Below, in pieces: positions 54,835-63,346 of a DNA stretch of 64,000 bases. This stretch comes from Leifsonia sp. Leaf336 (lineage in GTDB: Bacteria > Actinomycetota > Actinomycetes > Actinomycetales > Microbacteriaceae). Position numbers and translations under genes: made by a program. The notes beneath the pieces were generated by a model that saw only the letters and a list, made by a program, of their open reading frames with translations, was not told where the DNA came from and did not search any database. The stretch spans positions 628,442 to 692,441 of the forward strand of contig NZ_LMOZ01000001.1 in assembly GCF_001423695.1 (NCBI RefSeq), given 5' to 3'. Every line of letters starts with the position of its first letter. The first letter of the stretch is position 1.

Positions 54835-55270
54835 CGACCGTCTCGCCGTACTGCGTCTCGCCGACGGGCTGGAACCCGGTGCGGAGGAAGAACTGCTCGG
54901 GGCCGAGCTCGCCCGACTCCCAGATCACATAGAGGCGCTCGACGCCGCGCTCGCGCGCCTCGTCGGCCAGCGCCCGCACGGCGAACGTGCCGATGCCGCG
55001 GCCCTGGTCGTCGGCGTCCACGTTGATCCGCCAGAGGATCGCCTTGAACTCCTCGTGCTCCGCATGCGGGTTGAAGTCGCCCATGATGAAGCCGACGACC
55101 TCGTCGCCGTCGAGCACGACGCGCTGCCAGGAAGTCGTGGGGTCGGCGACGGCAGCCGCGGCCGAGTACGACACGGGAGCGATGAACTGCTCCTGACCAG
55201 GCTTCAGCGAAAGCGCGTTCGCCGCCACGACGGTCTTCGCGCTCAACTCTTCCAGTCTCAACTCAGCCAT
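54818..55270 (-). CDS. GNAT family N-acetyltransferase
   Basis: The 150-residue protein has the GNAT fold: 'LRLEELSAKTVVAANALSLKPGQEQFIAPV' at the start, 'GFIMGDFNPHAEHEEFKAILWRINVDADDQGRGIGTFAVRALADEARERG' with the acetyl-CoA binding Q-G-R-G-I-G, and 'EQFFLRTGFQPVGE'. Similar proteins are annotated as spermidine or diamine acetyltransferase-like, but the substrate cannot be told. ATG 55270 has TACCCT six bases upstream (leaderless type). Next gene on the strand is the ATL protein, overlapping by 17 bp. Confidence 0.85.
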   Translation of the reverse strand: MAELRLEELSAKTVVAANALSLKPGQEQFIAPVSYSAAAAVADPTTSWQRVVLDGDEVVGFIMGDFNPHAEHEEFKAILWRINVDADDQGRGIGTFAVRALADEARERGVERLYVIWESGELGPEQFFLRTGFQPVGETQYGETVGALQL

Positions 55271-55276
55271 GACGAA

Positions 55277-55282
55277 AGGGTA
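55277..55282 (-). promoter_or_regulatory. -10 box of the GNAT gene, leaderless arrangement
   Basis: TACCCT (minus strand) lies six bases before the ATG at 55270. Confidence 0.45.
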
Positions 55283-55418
55283 ACGTGCGCGGAGCGGCCC
55301 CGCATAGTCGGCGCGACCGCTGACCGATTGCTGGCAAAAGTGTCTCGATGTCAAGATAGTTGTCCGCCTCCGGTAAGCTGTCTCCGGCTGAAACACGGCA
55401 CAGACCTCAGGAGAACCA

Positions 55419-56633
55419 GTGGACAAGATCAAGGTTGATGGAACGGTCGTCGAGCTCGACGGCGACGAGATGACGCGGATCATCTGGAAGGCGATCAAGG
55501 AGTCGCTCATCCACCCGTACCTCGATGTGAACCTCGAGTACTACGACCTCGGCATCCAGAAGCGCGACGAGACCGACGACCAGATCACGATCGACGCCGC
55601 GCACGCCATCCAGAAGCACGGCGTCGGCGTCAAGTGCGCCACCATCACCCCCGACGAGGCCCGCGTCGAGGAGTTCGGCCTCAAGAAGATGTGGAAGAGC
55701 CCGAACGGCACCATCCGCAACATCCTCGGCGGCGTCGTGTTCCGCGAGCCGATCATCATCTCGAACATCCCGCGGCTGGTCCCGGGCTGGAACAAGCCGA
55801 TCGTCATCGGCCGTCATGCCTTCGGCGACCAGTACCGCGCCACCGACTTCACCTTCGACGGCCCCGGCACGCTGACCATGAGCTTCCAGCCCGCCGACGG
55901 CGGCGAGGCCCAGTCGTTCGAGATCTACCAGGCTCCGGGCGCCGGCGTCGCGATGGGCATGTACAACCAGGACGCGTCCATCCGCGACTTCGCCCGCGCG
56001 TCGTTCAACTACGGCCTCGACCGTCAGTACCCGGTCTACCTGTCGACCAAGAACACCATCCTCAAGGCCTACGACGGCCGGTTCAAGGACCTCTTCCAGG
56101 AGGTCTTCGACACCGAGTACAAAGAGAAGTTCGACGCCGCGGGCCTCACCTACGAGCACCGCCTGATCGACGACATGGTCGCCTCCAGCCTCAAGTGGGA
56201 GGGCGGCTACGTCTGGGCGTGCAAGAACTACGACGGCGACGTGCAGTCCGACACCGTGGCGCAGGGCTTCGGGTCGCTCGGCCTGATGACCTCCGTGCTC
56301 ACCACCCCGGACGGCAGCGTCGTGGAGGCCGAGGCCGCTCACGGCACCGTGACCCGCCACTACCGCCAGCACCAGCAGGGCAAGCCGACCTCCACCAACC
56401 CGATCGCCTCGATCTTCGCCTGGACGCGCGGCCTCGCGCACCGCGGCAAGCTCGACGGCAACCAGGACCTCATCGACTTCACCCACACCCTCGAAGACGT
56501 CGTGGTGAAGACGGTCGAGGAGGGCAAGATGACCAAGGACCTCGCCCTCCTGGTCGGCCCGGAGCAGAAGTTCCTCACCACCGAGGAGTTCCTCGACGCG
56601 ATCAGCGAGAACCTCAAGACGCGTCTGGCGTAA
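55419..56633 (+). CDS. icd: NADP-dependent isocitrate dehydrogenase, homodimeric type II
   Basis: Icd converts isocitrate to 2-oxoglutarate in the TCA cycle. The 404-residue product resembles the eukaryotic/mycobacterial Icd1 type rather than the monomeric form: '[17 protein letters not shown]', '[32 protein letters not shown]', '[15 protein letters not shown]', '[20 protein letters not shown]' and '[34 protein letters not shown]'. GTG start with AGGAG five bases upstream; TAAGCT at 55374-55379 is a likely -10. A strong terminator follows. Confidence 0.97.
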   Translation: MDKIKVDGTVVELDGDEMTRIIWKAIKESLIHPYLDVNLEYYDLGIQKRDETDDQITIDAAHAIQKHGVGVKCATITPDEARVEEFGLKKMWKSPNGTIRNILGGVVFREPIIISNIPRLVPGWNKPIVIGRHAFGDQYRATDFTFDGPGTLTMSFQPADGGEAQSFEIYQAPGAGVAMGMYNQDASIRDFARASFNYGLDRQYPVYLSTKNTILKAYDGRFKDLFQEVFDTEYKEKFDAAGLTYEHRLIDDMVASSLKWEGGYVWACKNYDGDVQSDTVAQGFGSLGLMTSVLTTPDGSVVEAEAAHGTVTRHYRQHQQGKPTSTNPIASIFAWTRGLAHRGKLDGNQDLIDFTHTLEDVVVKTVEEGKMTKDLALLVGPEQKFLTTEEFLDAISENLKTRLA

Positions 56634-56650
56634 GCCTCTCGCTCAGCGTT

Positions 56651-56696
56651 CGTGCCGAATGCCGGCTCCGGTTCGTCCGGGGTGGCATTCGGCACG
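56651..56696 (+). terminator. terminator of icd
   Basis: CGTGCCGAATGCC (56651-56663) and GGCATTCGGCACG (56684-56696) pair perfectly over 13 bp. A short TTT follows at 56701. Confidence 0.85.
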
Positions 56697-56719
56697 AGCT
56701 GTTTAATGCGCCGAGCCGG

Positions 56720-57661
56720 TCAGCCGCGCCGGGCCCGGAACGCCGCGAGGTCGACCTCCCGGGTGGGGATGGCGTCGAGGCGCGCGGCCGTCTGCGGGTC
56801 GATCGCGACGGAACCCACCGCCAGGTTAGCTTCCAGATGCTCGGCGTTCGCCGTGCCGGGGATGAGCAGGACGTTCGGCGCGTGCTGCAGCAGCCAGGCG
56901 AGGCCGATCTGCGACGGGGTCGCGCCGAGGGCCTCCGCCGCCGCGATCACGGCGGGCTCGTCGGTCACCTTGGGGAGGCCGGCGAAGCCGCTGCCGAGCG
57001 GAAAGTACGGCACCCAGGCGACGCCCTCCTCACGGCAGAGCGCGAGCATGTCCTCGTCGTCGCGCGCGACCAGGCTGTAGGCGTTCTGCACGCACGCGAT
57101 TCCTGCAGGGAGGGCGCGACGGAGGCCGTCGATGGTCACGCTGCTGAGTCCGATCGCCCCGATCAGGCCCTCGTGGCGCAGCGTCACCATGGTGGCGAGC
57201 TGGTCGTCGAGCCCCACGACCTGGTCGCCCTCCGCGCGGATCCCGAGCCCGGCGTCCATGCGCCGCAGGTTGACCACCGGGATGCTCTCGAGGCCGAGTG
57301 AGCGGAGGTTGTCCTCCACGGATGCGCGGAGCTGCTCGGGACGTTGCGCGGGCCGCAGGCCGCGGCCACCGTGGCCGACTTCGGCGCCGACTTTGCTCAC
57401 GACCTGCACGGCGTCGTCGGCGCCGGCGAGCGCCTCGCCGAGCACGTGGTTGACGTATCCGCCGCCGTAGAACTCGGCCGTGTCGACGTGGTCGACGCCG
57501 AGCTCGATCGCGCGCCGCACCAGGGCGATCGCCGCGGCGCGGTCGTCGCGGAGTCGCTCCAGCTGCATCGCGCCGATGCCGATCCGGGCGACCTCGCGCC
57601 CGGCGAGCCTGCCGACGCCGCCCGGTCGCGGCCGGCGGAGAGTCGTCGTGTCATCGGTCAT
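56720..57661 (-). CDS. aldo/keto reductase
   Basis: The 313-residue enzyme is a TIM-barrel NADPH-dependent oxidoreductase: 'IGIGAMQLERLRDDRAAAIALVRRAIELGVDHVDTAEFYGGGYVNHVLGEAL' with the catalytic Asp/Tyr, 'VVSKVGAE' with the Lys, and 'LLIPGTANAEHLEANL' for the cofactor. The usual active-site His aligns with Arg in 'VVNLRRMDAG', a variation also present in some AKR subgroups. The ATG 57661 has GGGAGG upstream. It is divergent from the TetR gene, with two palindromes between them. Confidence 0.9.
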   Translation of the reverse strand: MTDDTTTLRRPRPGGVGRLAGREVARIGIGAMQLERLRDDRAAAIALVRRAIELGVDHVDTAEFYGGGYVNHVLGEALAGADDAVQVVSKVGAEVGHGGRGLRPAQRPEQLRASVEDNLRSLGLESIPVVNLRRMDAGLGIRAEGDQVVGLDDQLATMVTLRHEGLIGAIGLSSVTIDGLRRALPAGIACVQNAYSLVARDDEDMLALCREEGVAWVPYFPLGSGFAGLPKVTDEPAVIAAAEALGATPSQIGLAWLLQHAPNVLLIPGTANAEHLEANLAVGSVAIDPQTAARLDAIPTREVDLAAFRARRG

Positions 57662-57691
57662 GGTGGTGTCCTCCCGTGTCAGAATGGACGA

Positions 57692-57709
57692 AGCGGAGGG
57701 GCCTCCGCT
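57692..57709. promoter_or_regulatory. TetR operator site 1 (palindrome)
   Basis: AGCGGAGG and CCTCCGCT form a perfect 8+2+8 palindrome with GG in the centre, 30 bases upstream of the reductase start. The core CGGAGG-NN-CCTCCG is repeated at site 2, 36 bp away centre to centre. Confidence 0.7.
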
Positions 57710-57729
57710 ATCGCCACGATACACCTTTC

Positions 57730-57743
57730 CGGAGGAGCCTCCG
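57730..57743. promoter_or_regulatory. TetR operator site 2 overlapping the tetR ribosome-binding site
   Basis: CGGAGG-AG-CCTCCG is a perfect palindrome that includes GGAGGAG, the Shine-Dalgarno of the TetR gene, and ends two bases before its TTG start. Repressor binding would block its own transcription; the RNA arms could also pair and mask the SD. Confidence 0.7.
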
Positions 57744-57745
57744 TT

Positions 57746-58330
57746 TTGAGTTCGCCGAACACCCGGCCGCTGCGCGCCGACGCCCAGCGCAACCGCGACC
57801 ATCTGCTCACGATCGCGCGTGCGGCCTTCGCCGCCGACGGCGACGAGGTGACCCTCGACCGCATCGCCAAAGACGCCGGGGTGGGCATCGGCACGCTCTA
57901 CCGGCACTTCCCGACCAGGGACGCCCTGGTGGAGGCCGTCTACGCGGCCGAGCTCGACGCCGTCGTCGCCGACGCCGAGCCGCTCCTCGCCGAGCTGCCC
58001 GGCGACGAGGCGTTGCGCGAGTGGATGAACCACTACGCCCGCTTCACCGCGACGAAGCGCGGCATGCTCGGCACGCTGCGCGCCGGCTGGGCCTCCGGGC
58101 GGATCGCCACGCCCTCCACCCGCGAGCGCATCGTCGCGGTGATCGGCTCGCTGCTGGTGGCAGGCGCGGCCGACGGCACCCTGCGCTCCGACGTGCGCGC
58201 GGACGACGTCGTCTCGATGCTGCTCGGCGTCTTCGTGTCGGCCGGCGGCGCCGGCGACTCCGCCGACGAGGCGCAGACCGGCCGGCTCCTCGACCTCCTC
58301 ATCGACGGGCTGCGGCCCCGCACCGGCTGA
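57746..58330 (+). CDS. TetR/AcrR family transcriptional regulator
   Basis: The 194-residue repressor has a TetR HTH at residues 10-55 ('RLRADAQRNRDHLLTIARAAFAADGDEVTLDRIAKDAGVGIGTLYRHFPTRDALVEAVYAAEL' as read) and a ligand domain resembling the TetR C-terminal domain of SbtR-like group ('MNHYARFTATKRGMLGTLRAG'). The start is TTG 57746, with GGAGGAG eight bases upstream. The gene is divergent from the aldo/keto reductase, which it most likely represses through the two palindromes between them. Confidence 0.9.
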   Translation: MSSPNTRPLRADAQRNRDHLLTIARAAFAADGDEVTLDRIAKDAGVGIGTLYRHFPTRDALVEAVYAAELDAVVADAEPLLAELPGDEALREWMNHYARFTATKRGMLGTLRAGWASGRIATPSTRERIVAVIGSLLVAGAADGTLRSDVRADDVVSMLLGVFVSAGGAGDSADEAQTGRLLDLLIDGLRPRTG

Positions 58331-58403
58331 CGCGGGAAGACCGCGGCGTCCGATCGCGTTGTGACGGGCATCGGACGACCGGCCACCGGAAGGAACCACT
58401 CGC

Positions 58404-58763
58404 ATGAGCAGCATCCAGGAACTCCTCGACGCGAACCTCCACCGCGTCTTCGGCGAGCGGGACGCCGCCGCACGGCGGGCCGCGATCGACGAGGTGTACA
58501 CGGAGGACATCCTCTTCACCGACCCGGAAGGCAGCGCCACCGGTCGGGAGGCTCTGGCCGCGAAGGCCGACGTGCTGCTGCGCGACCTTCCAGAGGCCTT
58601 CGCCTTCAGCGAGGACGGCCCGCGCTACGAGGGCGCCGACTCGGGAGCGCTCGCGTGGGCGCTCGGACCGGCCGGGTCGCCGGTGGCCCGCGGGATCGAC
58701 GTGATCGTCGTCCGCGACGGCCGGATCGCCGAGCTGCGCACGCTGGTCGTACCGACGGCCTGA
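58404..58763 (+). CDS. NTF2-like/SnoaL-like protein
   Basis: The 119-residue protein has the cone-shaped NTF2 fold pattern: 'MSSIQELLDANLHRVFGERDAAARRAAIDEVYTEDILFTDPEGSATGREALAAKADVLL' and 'VIVVRDGRIAELRTLVVPT' in separate blocks. Such proteins act as small isomerases, hydrolases or ligand binders; no active-site set can be read off. ATG has GGAAGGA upstream. It lies 73 bp after the TetR gene and may be under the same control. Confidence 0.8.
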   Translation: MSSIQELLDANLHRVFGERDAAARRAAIDEVYTEDILFTDPEGSATGREALAAKADVLLRDLPEAFAFSEDGPRYEGADSGALAWALGPAGSPVARGIDVIVVRDGRIAELRTLVVPTA

Positions 58764-58770
58764 GACGGCG

Positions 58771-59559
58771 CTACCGCGCCGTCCAGCCCCCGTCGATCGC
58801 GAGCGTCTGCCCCGTGATGAGCGAGGCGGCGGGGGAGGCCAGGAAGGCCACGGCGCCGGACACCTCGGCCGGGACGCCGATGCGGTGGAGGGCGGCGATG
58901 CGCTCGATCGTGTCGGCGCGGAAGTCGTCGTCGGCCAGCGCCTCCGAGGTGCCGTCCGTGGCGATGAAGGTCGGGGCGACCGCGTTCACCCGGATCCCGT
59001 AGCCTCCCCACTCGACGGCCAGGCAGCGGGTGAGGTGCACGACGCCGGCCTTGGCGGTGCAGTACGACGACTCGAGCGGGAGGGCGACGAGCCCGGCCTG
59101 CGAGGCGATGTTGACGATCGATCCGCCTCCGTTCGCGCGCATGACCTTCGCGACGTGCTGCGACAGGAAGAACGTCGAGCGCGTGTTCAGCTGCCAGACG
59201 TGGTCGAAGTCGTCCTCGGTGACCACCAGCGCCGGCGCATTGATGCCGCCGCCGGCGTTGTTGACCAGGATGTCGATCGGCCCGAGCTCGGCGACGACCT
59301 CGTCGATGGCGATGCGGCACGCGGCGAGGTCGAGCACGTCGAAGCGGATCGCGCGCGCCGTCACCCCGAAGGCGCTCAATTCGGCGACGAGCTCGTCGGA
59401 GCCGTCGGGGTCGCGCACGCCGAGAACGACGTCGGCTCCCTGGCCGGCGAGCTCGAGGGCGATCTCGCGGCCGAGTCCGCGGCTGGCGGCGGTCACGAGG
59501 GCGCGCGAGCCGGTGAGGGCGAACGGGGTGCGGGCGGGGGCGGAGGATGCGACGGTCAC
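58771..59559 (-). CDS. SDR family NAD(P)-dependent oxidoreductase
   Basis: The 262-residue enzyme has the classical SDR cofactor loop 'SRALVTAASRGLGREIALELAGQGADVVLGVRD' (T-G-x3-G-x-G region), 'DILVNNAGGG', catalytic Ser/Tyr/Lys in 'VNIASQAG...SSYCTAKAGVVHLTRCLAVEWGG', and 'AIDGGWTAR' at the end. Substrate unknown. GTG 59559 has TACACT seven bases upstream. It is divergent from the ROK regulator with 67 bp between. Confidence 0.9.
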   Translation of the reverse strand: MTVASSAPARTPFALTGSRALVTAASRGLGREIALELAGQGADVVLGVRDPDGSDELVAELSAFGVTARAIRFDVLDLAACRIAIDEVVAELGPIDILVNNAGGGINAPALVVTEDDFDHVWQLNTRSTFFLSQHVAKVMRANGGGSIVNIASQAGLVALPLESSYCTAKAGVVHLTRCLAVEWGGYGIRVNAVAPTFIATDGTSEALADDDFRADTIERIAALHRIGVPAEVSGAVAFLASPAASLITGQTLAIDGGWTAR

Positions 59560-59601
59560 GTGGAGGAGTGTAACGAGTTCGTTTCGGCGCTTGCGTTTCT
59601 T

Positions 59602-59624
59602 TTGTTCGTAAGCTTTACTAACAA
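59602..59624. promoter_or_regulatory. ROK-type operator, inverted repeat
   Basis: TTGTTCGTAA (59602-59611) and TTACTAACAA (59615-59624) are inverted copies (9 of 10 match) with a three-base spacer. The site ends two bases before the ROK start codon at 59627 and lies upstream of the divergent SDR promoter. Confidence 0.7.
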
Positions 59625-59626
59625 AC

Positions 59627-60808
59627 ATGACCACGATGGATGTGCGGGGAGGCAACGGCGGGCTCGGCCCCGGCCGAGCACTCCGGCCGCGCGCCAAGGT
59701 CCTCCCGGAGCACGCGCGCAGCCACAACCGCTCGCTCGTCCTCCAGACGCTGTACCGGTCGGGACAGCTCAGCCGCGCGGACATCGCACGCGAGACCGGA
59801 CTCACCCGGGTCACGGTATCCGATCTGGTCGCGGAACTCCTGAGTGAAAGCCTGGTCATCGAGCTCGGTCAGCGCGAGTCCGCGCGCCCCGGCAAGCCCG
59901 CGGTGCTCCTCGACATCAACCGCACGGCGCACCAGATCGTCGGCGTCGACCTGAGCGACCACGACCGCTTCCGCGGCGCTGTGATGGACCTCGACGGCGA
60001 GCTCCTGCACTCGGCCGAGGTTCCGCTGGAGGACGCCGACGGCCGCGTCGCGACCGGCGAGGAGGCCCACGCGAAGGTCGTCGAGCTGGTCCGCCACCTC
60101 GTCGAGAGCGCGACAGCGCCCATCCTCGGCATCGGCGTCGGCTCCCCGGGCGTCGTCGACCTCACCGGCACCATCCTCACCGCCCCGAACCTGGGCTGGA
60201 CGGCCGTGCCGCTGCAGCACGACCTCCACCTGCTCACCGGACTGCCGGTCGTCGTCGCCAACGACGCCAACGCCGCCGTCCTCGCCGAGCACAGCTACGG
60301 CGGCGCCACGGGCGACATGATGCTCATCCGCGTCGGCCACGGCATCGGAGCCGGGCTGATCATCGCCGGCGCGCTCGTCTACGGCAGCCACTTCGCCGCC
60401 GGCGAGATCGGCCAGGTCATGGTCGGCACCGACCTCGGCCTCGACGCCACCTACAGTCGCGACCAGGTGCTCGAGCACTGGCTGAGCGTCCCCCAGCTGC
60501 GCCGCGGCATCCTCGCGGCCGAGGCGGAGGGCGCCGACGCGACGCCGCTGCTCCGCGAGGCGGGCAGCCGGCTCGGCATCGCGCTCGCCCCGGTCGTGGG
60601 CGCCCTCAATCTGTCGGAACTCGTGCTCAGCGGGCCGACCGACCTTCTCGATGGCCCTCTCGCCGAGGCGACTATCCACACGCTCCGGAACCGGACGATG
60701 GCGGAGAACCACGCCGACCTCGCGGTCCGGATGACCACGCAGGGGCAGGACATCGTCCTGCGCGGCGCGGCCGTACTCGTCCTCTCCGGACAACTCGGGG
60801 TCTCGTAA
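59627..60808 (+). CDS. ROK family transcriptional regulator
   Basis: The 393-residue protein has an N-terminal winged HTH ('HNRSLVLQTLYRSGQLSRADIARETGLTRVTVSDLVAELLSE', about residues 32-72) and a C-terminal ROK/hexokinase-like domain ('ILGIGVGSPGVVDLTG', 'VVVANDANAAVLAEHSYGGA', 'VGHGIGAGLIIAGALVYGSHFAAGEIG'). The Zn-binding CxCGxxGC motif is not seen. It likely responds to a sugar or sugar phosphate and represses itself and perhaps the SDR and ABC genes. The ABC importer follows 98 bp downstream on the same strand. Confidence 0.92.
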   Translation: MTTMDVRGGNGGLGPGRALRPRAKVLPEHARSHNRSLVLQTLYRSGQLSRADIARETGLTRVTVSDLVAELLSESLVIELGQRESARPGKPAVLLDINRTAHQIVGVDLSDHDRFRGAVMDLDGELLHSAEVPLEDADGRVATGEEAHAKVVELVRHLVESATAPILGIGVGSPGVVDLTGTILTAPNLGWTAVPLQHDLHLLTGLPVVVANDANAAVLAEHSYGGATGDMMLIRVGHGIGAGLIIAGALVYGSHFAAGEIGQVMVGTDLGLDATYSRDQVLEHWLSVPQLRRGILAAEAEGADATPLLREAGSRLGIALAPVVGALNLSELVLSGPTDLLDGPLAEATIHTLRNRTMAENHADLAVRMTTQGQDIVLRGAAVLVLSGQLGVS

Positions 60809-60906
60809 CACAGCACCGCGCGATCCACGACCCCTGCACCGACGGTGTGAAGCACCCGCCCACACTGACCACCCAAGAAAGCCCGAACACTATGAAGGGA
60901 ACAGCA

Positions 60907-62256
60907 ATGAAGAGAAAGCTCGTCGGCCTCGCCGCTGTGGCTACGGCTTCCGCTCTCGTGCTCGCCGGATGCGCCTCAGGAGGAGGCCAGGCTCCGAGCA
61001 CCGACGGCAAGGGAAAGACGGTCACCCTGTGGCTCGTCGGATCCGACACCCCTGACGCGCTCCGCAACTACCTGAAGACGGAGTTCAACAAGGAGACGGG
61101 TGCGACGCTCAAGATCGAGCAGCAGGACTGGGGAGACATCGTCACCAAGCTGACCACGTCGCTCCCCGACGCGAACAACACCCCCGACGTGACGGAGATG
61201 GGCAACACCCAGTCCCCGACGTTCACGAACGTGGGCGCGTTCCTCGACATCTCCGACATGTACAAGGACCTGGGCGGCGACAAGCTGCTGAAGTCCTTCG
61301 TCGATGCGGGCAAGGTCGACGGCAAGAACTACACGCTGCCGTACTACTTCGGTTCGCGCTACATGTTCTACCGCAAGGACGTCTACAGCGCGGCCGGCGC
61401 CTCCGTGCCGACCACTCTGGACCAGTTCAACAGCACCGTCGCCGACATCACGGCCAAGAACCCGAAGGGGATCCCGAACTTCTCCGGCTTCTTCCTCGGC
61501 GGCCAGGACTGGCGCGACGGCATCTCCTGGATCTTCGCGAACGGCGGTGACATCGCCAAGAAGGAAGGCTCCAAGTGGGTCGCCACGCTCGACTCGGCGA
61601 ACTCGCTGAAGGGTCTCCAGCAGCTGCAGGACATCTACAAGAACGCGTCCAAGGCCCCGAACGACGCCAAGGACTCGAACCAGTACATCTACCTGAACGA
61701 CACCGACCAGACGGTGGACGCCAACGGCAACAAGACGGGTGACACCTCGCTCGCCGCCGCCACCATCATGGCTCCGGGCTGGGCGCACTGGTCGATCGGC
61801 GACCTTTCCACCAAGGACGGCAAGGCGGTCCGCACCTGGAACGACAGCACCTTCGGCACCTACGTGCTGCCGGGCAACGACGGCAAGCCCGCTCCGGTCT
61901 TCGCCGGCGGCTCCAACATCGGCATCTCGGCCAAGTCCAAGAACCCGGGTCTGGCCAAGACGCTGCTGAAGATCATCTTCAGCAAGGAGTACCAGGAGAT
62001 GCTCGGCAAGAACGGCCTCGGCCCGGCGAACTCGGACTACATGTCCTCGCTCGGTGACGACCAGTTCGCGAAGGCGCTCATCGAGTCGGCCTCCAACTCG
62101 AAGCTGACCCCGGCCGCTCCGGGCTGGGCCTCCGTCGAGGCGGCGAACGTGATGGAGGAGTTCTTCTCCAAGATCCGCGACTCGTCCGACCTGAAGGGCC
62201 TCGCCCAGCAGTACGACACCAAGATCAACGCTCTTCTCAACGTGAAGAACGGCTGA
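60907..62256 (+). CDS. ABC transporter extracellular solute-binding lipoprotein (carbohydrate type)
   Basis: The 449-residue protein is a family 1-type sugar-binding lipoprotein. Residues 1-21 form the signal with lipobox 'LVLAGCASG'. The mature part shows 'KTVTLWLVGSDTPDALRNYLKTEFNKETGATLKIEQQDWGDIVTKLTTSL' in blocks, 'TPDVTEMGNTQSPTFTNVGAFLDISDMY', 'LPYYFGSRYMFYRKDVY' and 'FAGGSNIGISAKSKNPGLAKTLLKIIFSKEYQEML'. ATG 60907 has AAGGGA seven bases upstream; ATG 60892 and GTG 60847 are alternatives. The sugar is unknown. Confidence 0.93.
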   Translation: MKRKLVGLAAVATASALVLAGCASGGGQAPSTDGKGKTVTLWLVGSDTPDALRNYLKTEFNKETGATLKIEQQDWGDIVTKLTTSLPDANNTPDVTEMGNTQSPTFTNVGAFLDISDMYKDLGGDKLLKSFVDAGKVDGKNYTLPYYFGSRYMFYRKDVYSAAGASVPTTLDQFNSTVADITAKNPKGIPNFSGFFLGGQDWRDGISWIFANGGDIAKKEGSKWVATLDSANSLKGLQQLQDIYKNASKAPNDAKDSNQYIYLNDTDQTVDANGNKTGDTSLAAATIMAPGWAHWSIGDLSTKDGKAVRTWNDSTFGTYVLPGNDGKPAPVFAGGSNIGISAKSKNPGLAKTLLKIIFSKEYQEMLGKNGLGPANSDYMSSLGDDQFAKALIESASNSKLTPAAPGWASVEAANVMEEFFSKIRDSSDLKGLAQQYDTKINALLNVKNG

Positions 62257-62282
62257 TCGGCTCCACCTAGCACCAACCGGCA

Positions 62283-62324
62283 GGCGAGGGCGCGGAAGCA
62301 GCACCACCCTTCCGCGCCCTCGCC
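62283..62324 (+). terminator. strong intra-operon hairpin between binding protein and permease genes
   Basis: GGCGAGGGCGCGGAAG (62283-62298) and CTTCCGCGCCCTCGCC (62309-62324) form a perfect 16-bp stem with a 10-base loop. No T-run follows, so it may be a partial terminator or an RNA-stabilising 3' end that leaves more binding protein than permease mRNA. Confidence 0.7.
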
Positions 62325-62389
62325 CCTGCCTCCAGACTCTTCCCATACCGCACCCGGATTTTCCCCACACCACCGGAAGGAGGACCGCC

Positions 62390-63346
62390 GTGACCACCAC
62401 CAGCGAAACCGTGACCGCCTCGCCGACCGCGAGCGCGCCGAAGCCGAACGCTCCCCGCAAGCGCAGAGGCCGGCTCACGCCCTACACCCTGCTGCTGCCG
62501 GCCATCCTCATCCTGCTGCTCGCGCTCGGTTACCCGATCGTCTGGCAGCTCGTCACGTCGATGCAGCACTTCGGGCTCGCCCAGCAGTTCGGCCGGCCCG
62601 CGCCGTTCGTCTGGTTCGACAACTACGTCACCCTCTTCTCCGACTCGTACATGTGGGTCGTCGTCGCGCGCTCGATCGTCTTCTGCCTGACCACCGCCGC
62701 CGTGACGGTCGTGATCGGAGTCGGTCTCGCCCTGCTGATGACCGGCATCTCGCGCTTCCCCCGCATCTTCCTGCAGATCACGCTGCTTCTCGCCTGGGCG
62801 ATGCCGGTCGTGGCCGCCATGACCGTCTGGAACTGGCTGTTCGACTGGCGCCGTGGCGTGATCAACAACGTGCTGACCTCGTGGGGCCTGGACTTCCAGA
62901 ACCACAACTGGCTGCAGAACCCGCTCTCGTTCTTCTTCGTCGCCGGCGTCATCGTGACCTGGATGAGCGTGCCGTTCGTGGCCTTCTCCGTCTACGCCGG
63001 TCTCACACAGGTCTCCGCGGAGGTGCTGGAGGCCGCGCAGATGGACGGCGCGAAGGGCTTCCAGCGGCTGCGCTACATCATCCTGCCGATGATCCGGCCG
63101 GTGCTCGGGATCGTGCTGCTGCTCCAGATCATCTGGGACCTGCGCGTCTTCACCCAGATCAAGCTGCTGCAGGACAAGGGCTCCATCGCCAGCGAGACCA
63201 ACCTGCTCGGCACATACATCTACCAGCTCGGCGTCGGCTCGAGCGACTTCGCGATGGCCAGCGCCGTCTCGGTCTTCGTGCTCGTCCTGACGATCGCCCT
63301 GAGCTGGTTCTACGTCCGCCACCTGCTCAAGGAGGACCAGTCGTGA
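62390..63346 (+). CDS. ABC transporter permease, MalF-type
   Basis: The 318-residue inner-membrane protein has six helices and the carbohydrate permease family pattern: 'LTPYTLLLPAILILLLALGYPIVWQLVTSMQHF', 'ARSIVFCLTTAAVTVVIGVGLALLM', 'AMTVWNWLFDWRRGVINNVL' and the coupling motif 'EVLEAAQMDGAKGFQRLRYIILPMIRPVLG'. The start is GTG 62390 with GGAAGGAGG upstream. It overlaps the next permease gene by GTGA. Confidence 0.95.
   Translation: MTTTSETVTASPTASAPKPNAPRKRRGRLTPYTLLLPAILILLLALGYPIVWQLVTSMQHFGLAQQFGRPAPFVWFDNYVTLFSDSYMWVVVARSIVFCLTTAAVTVVIGVGLALLMTGISRFPRIFLQITLLLAWAMPVVAAMTVWNWLFDWRRGVINNVLTSWGLDFQNHNWLQNPLSFFFVAGVIVTWMSVPFVAFSVYAGLTQVSAEVLEAAQMDGAKGFQRLRYIILPMIRPVLGIVLLLQIIWDLRVFTQIKLLQDKGSIASETNLLGTYIYQLGVGSSDFAMASAVSVFVLVLTIALSWFYVRHLLKEDQS

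Noticed and set aside
55271..55510. Extension of the GNAT gene to 55510
   Set aside because: The extra 80 residues overlap the icd promoter and start, have no conserved pattern, and an ATG with a -10 box six bases upstream lies at 55270.
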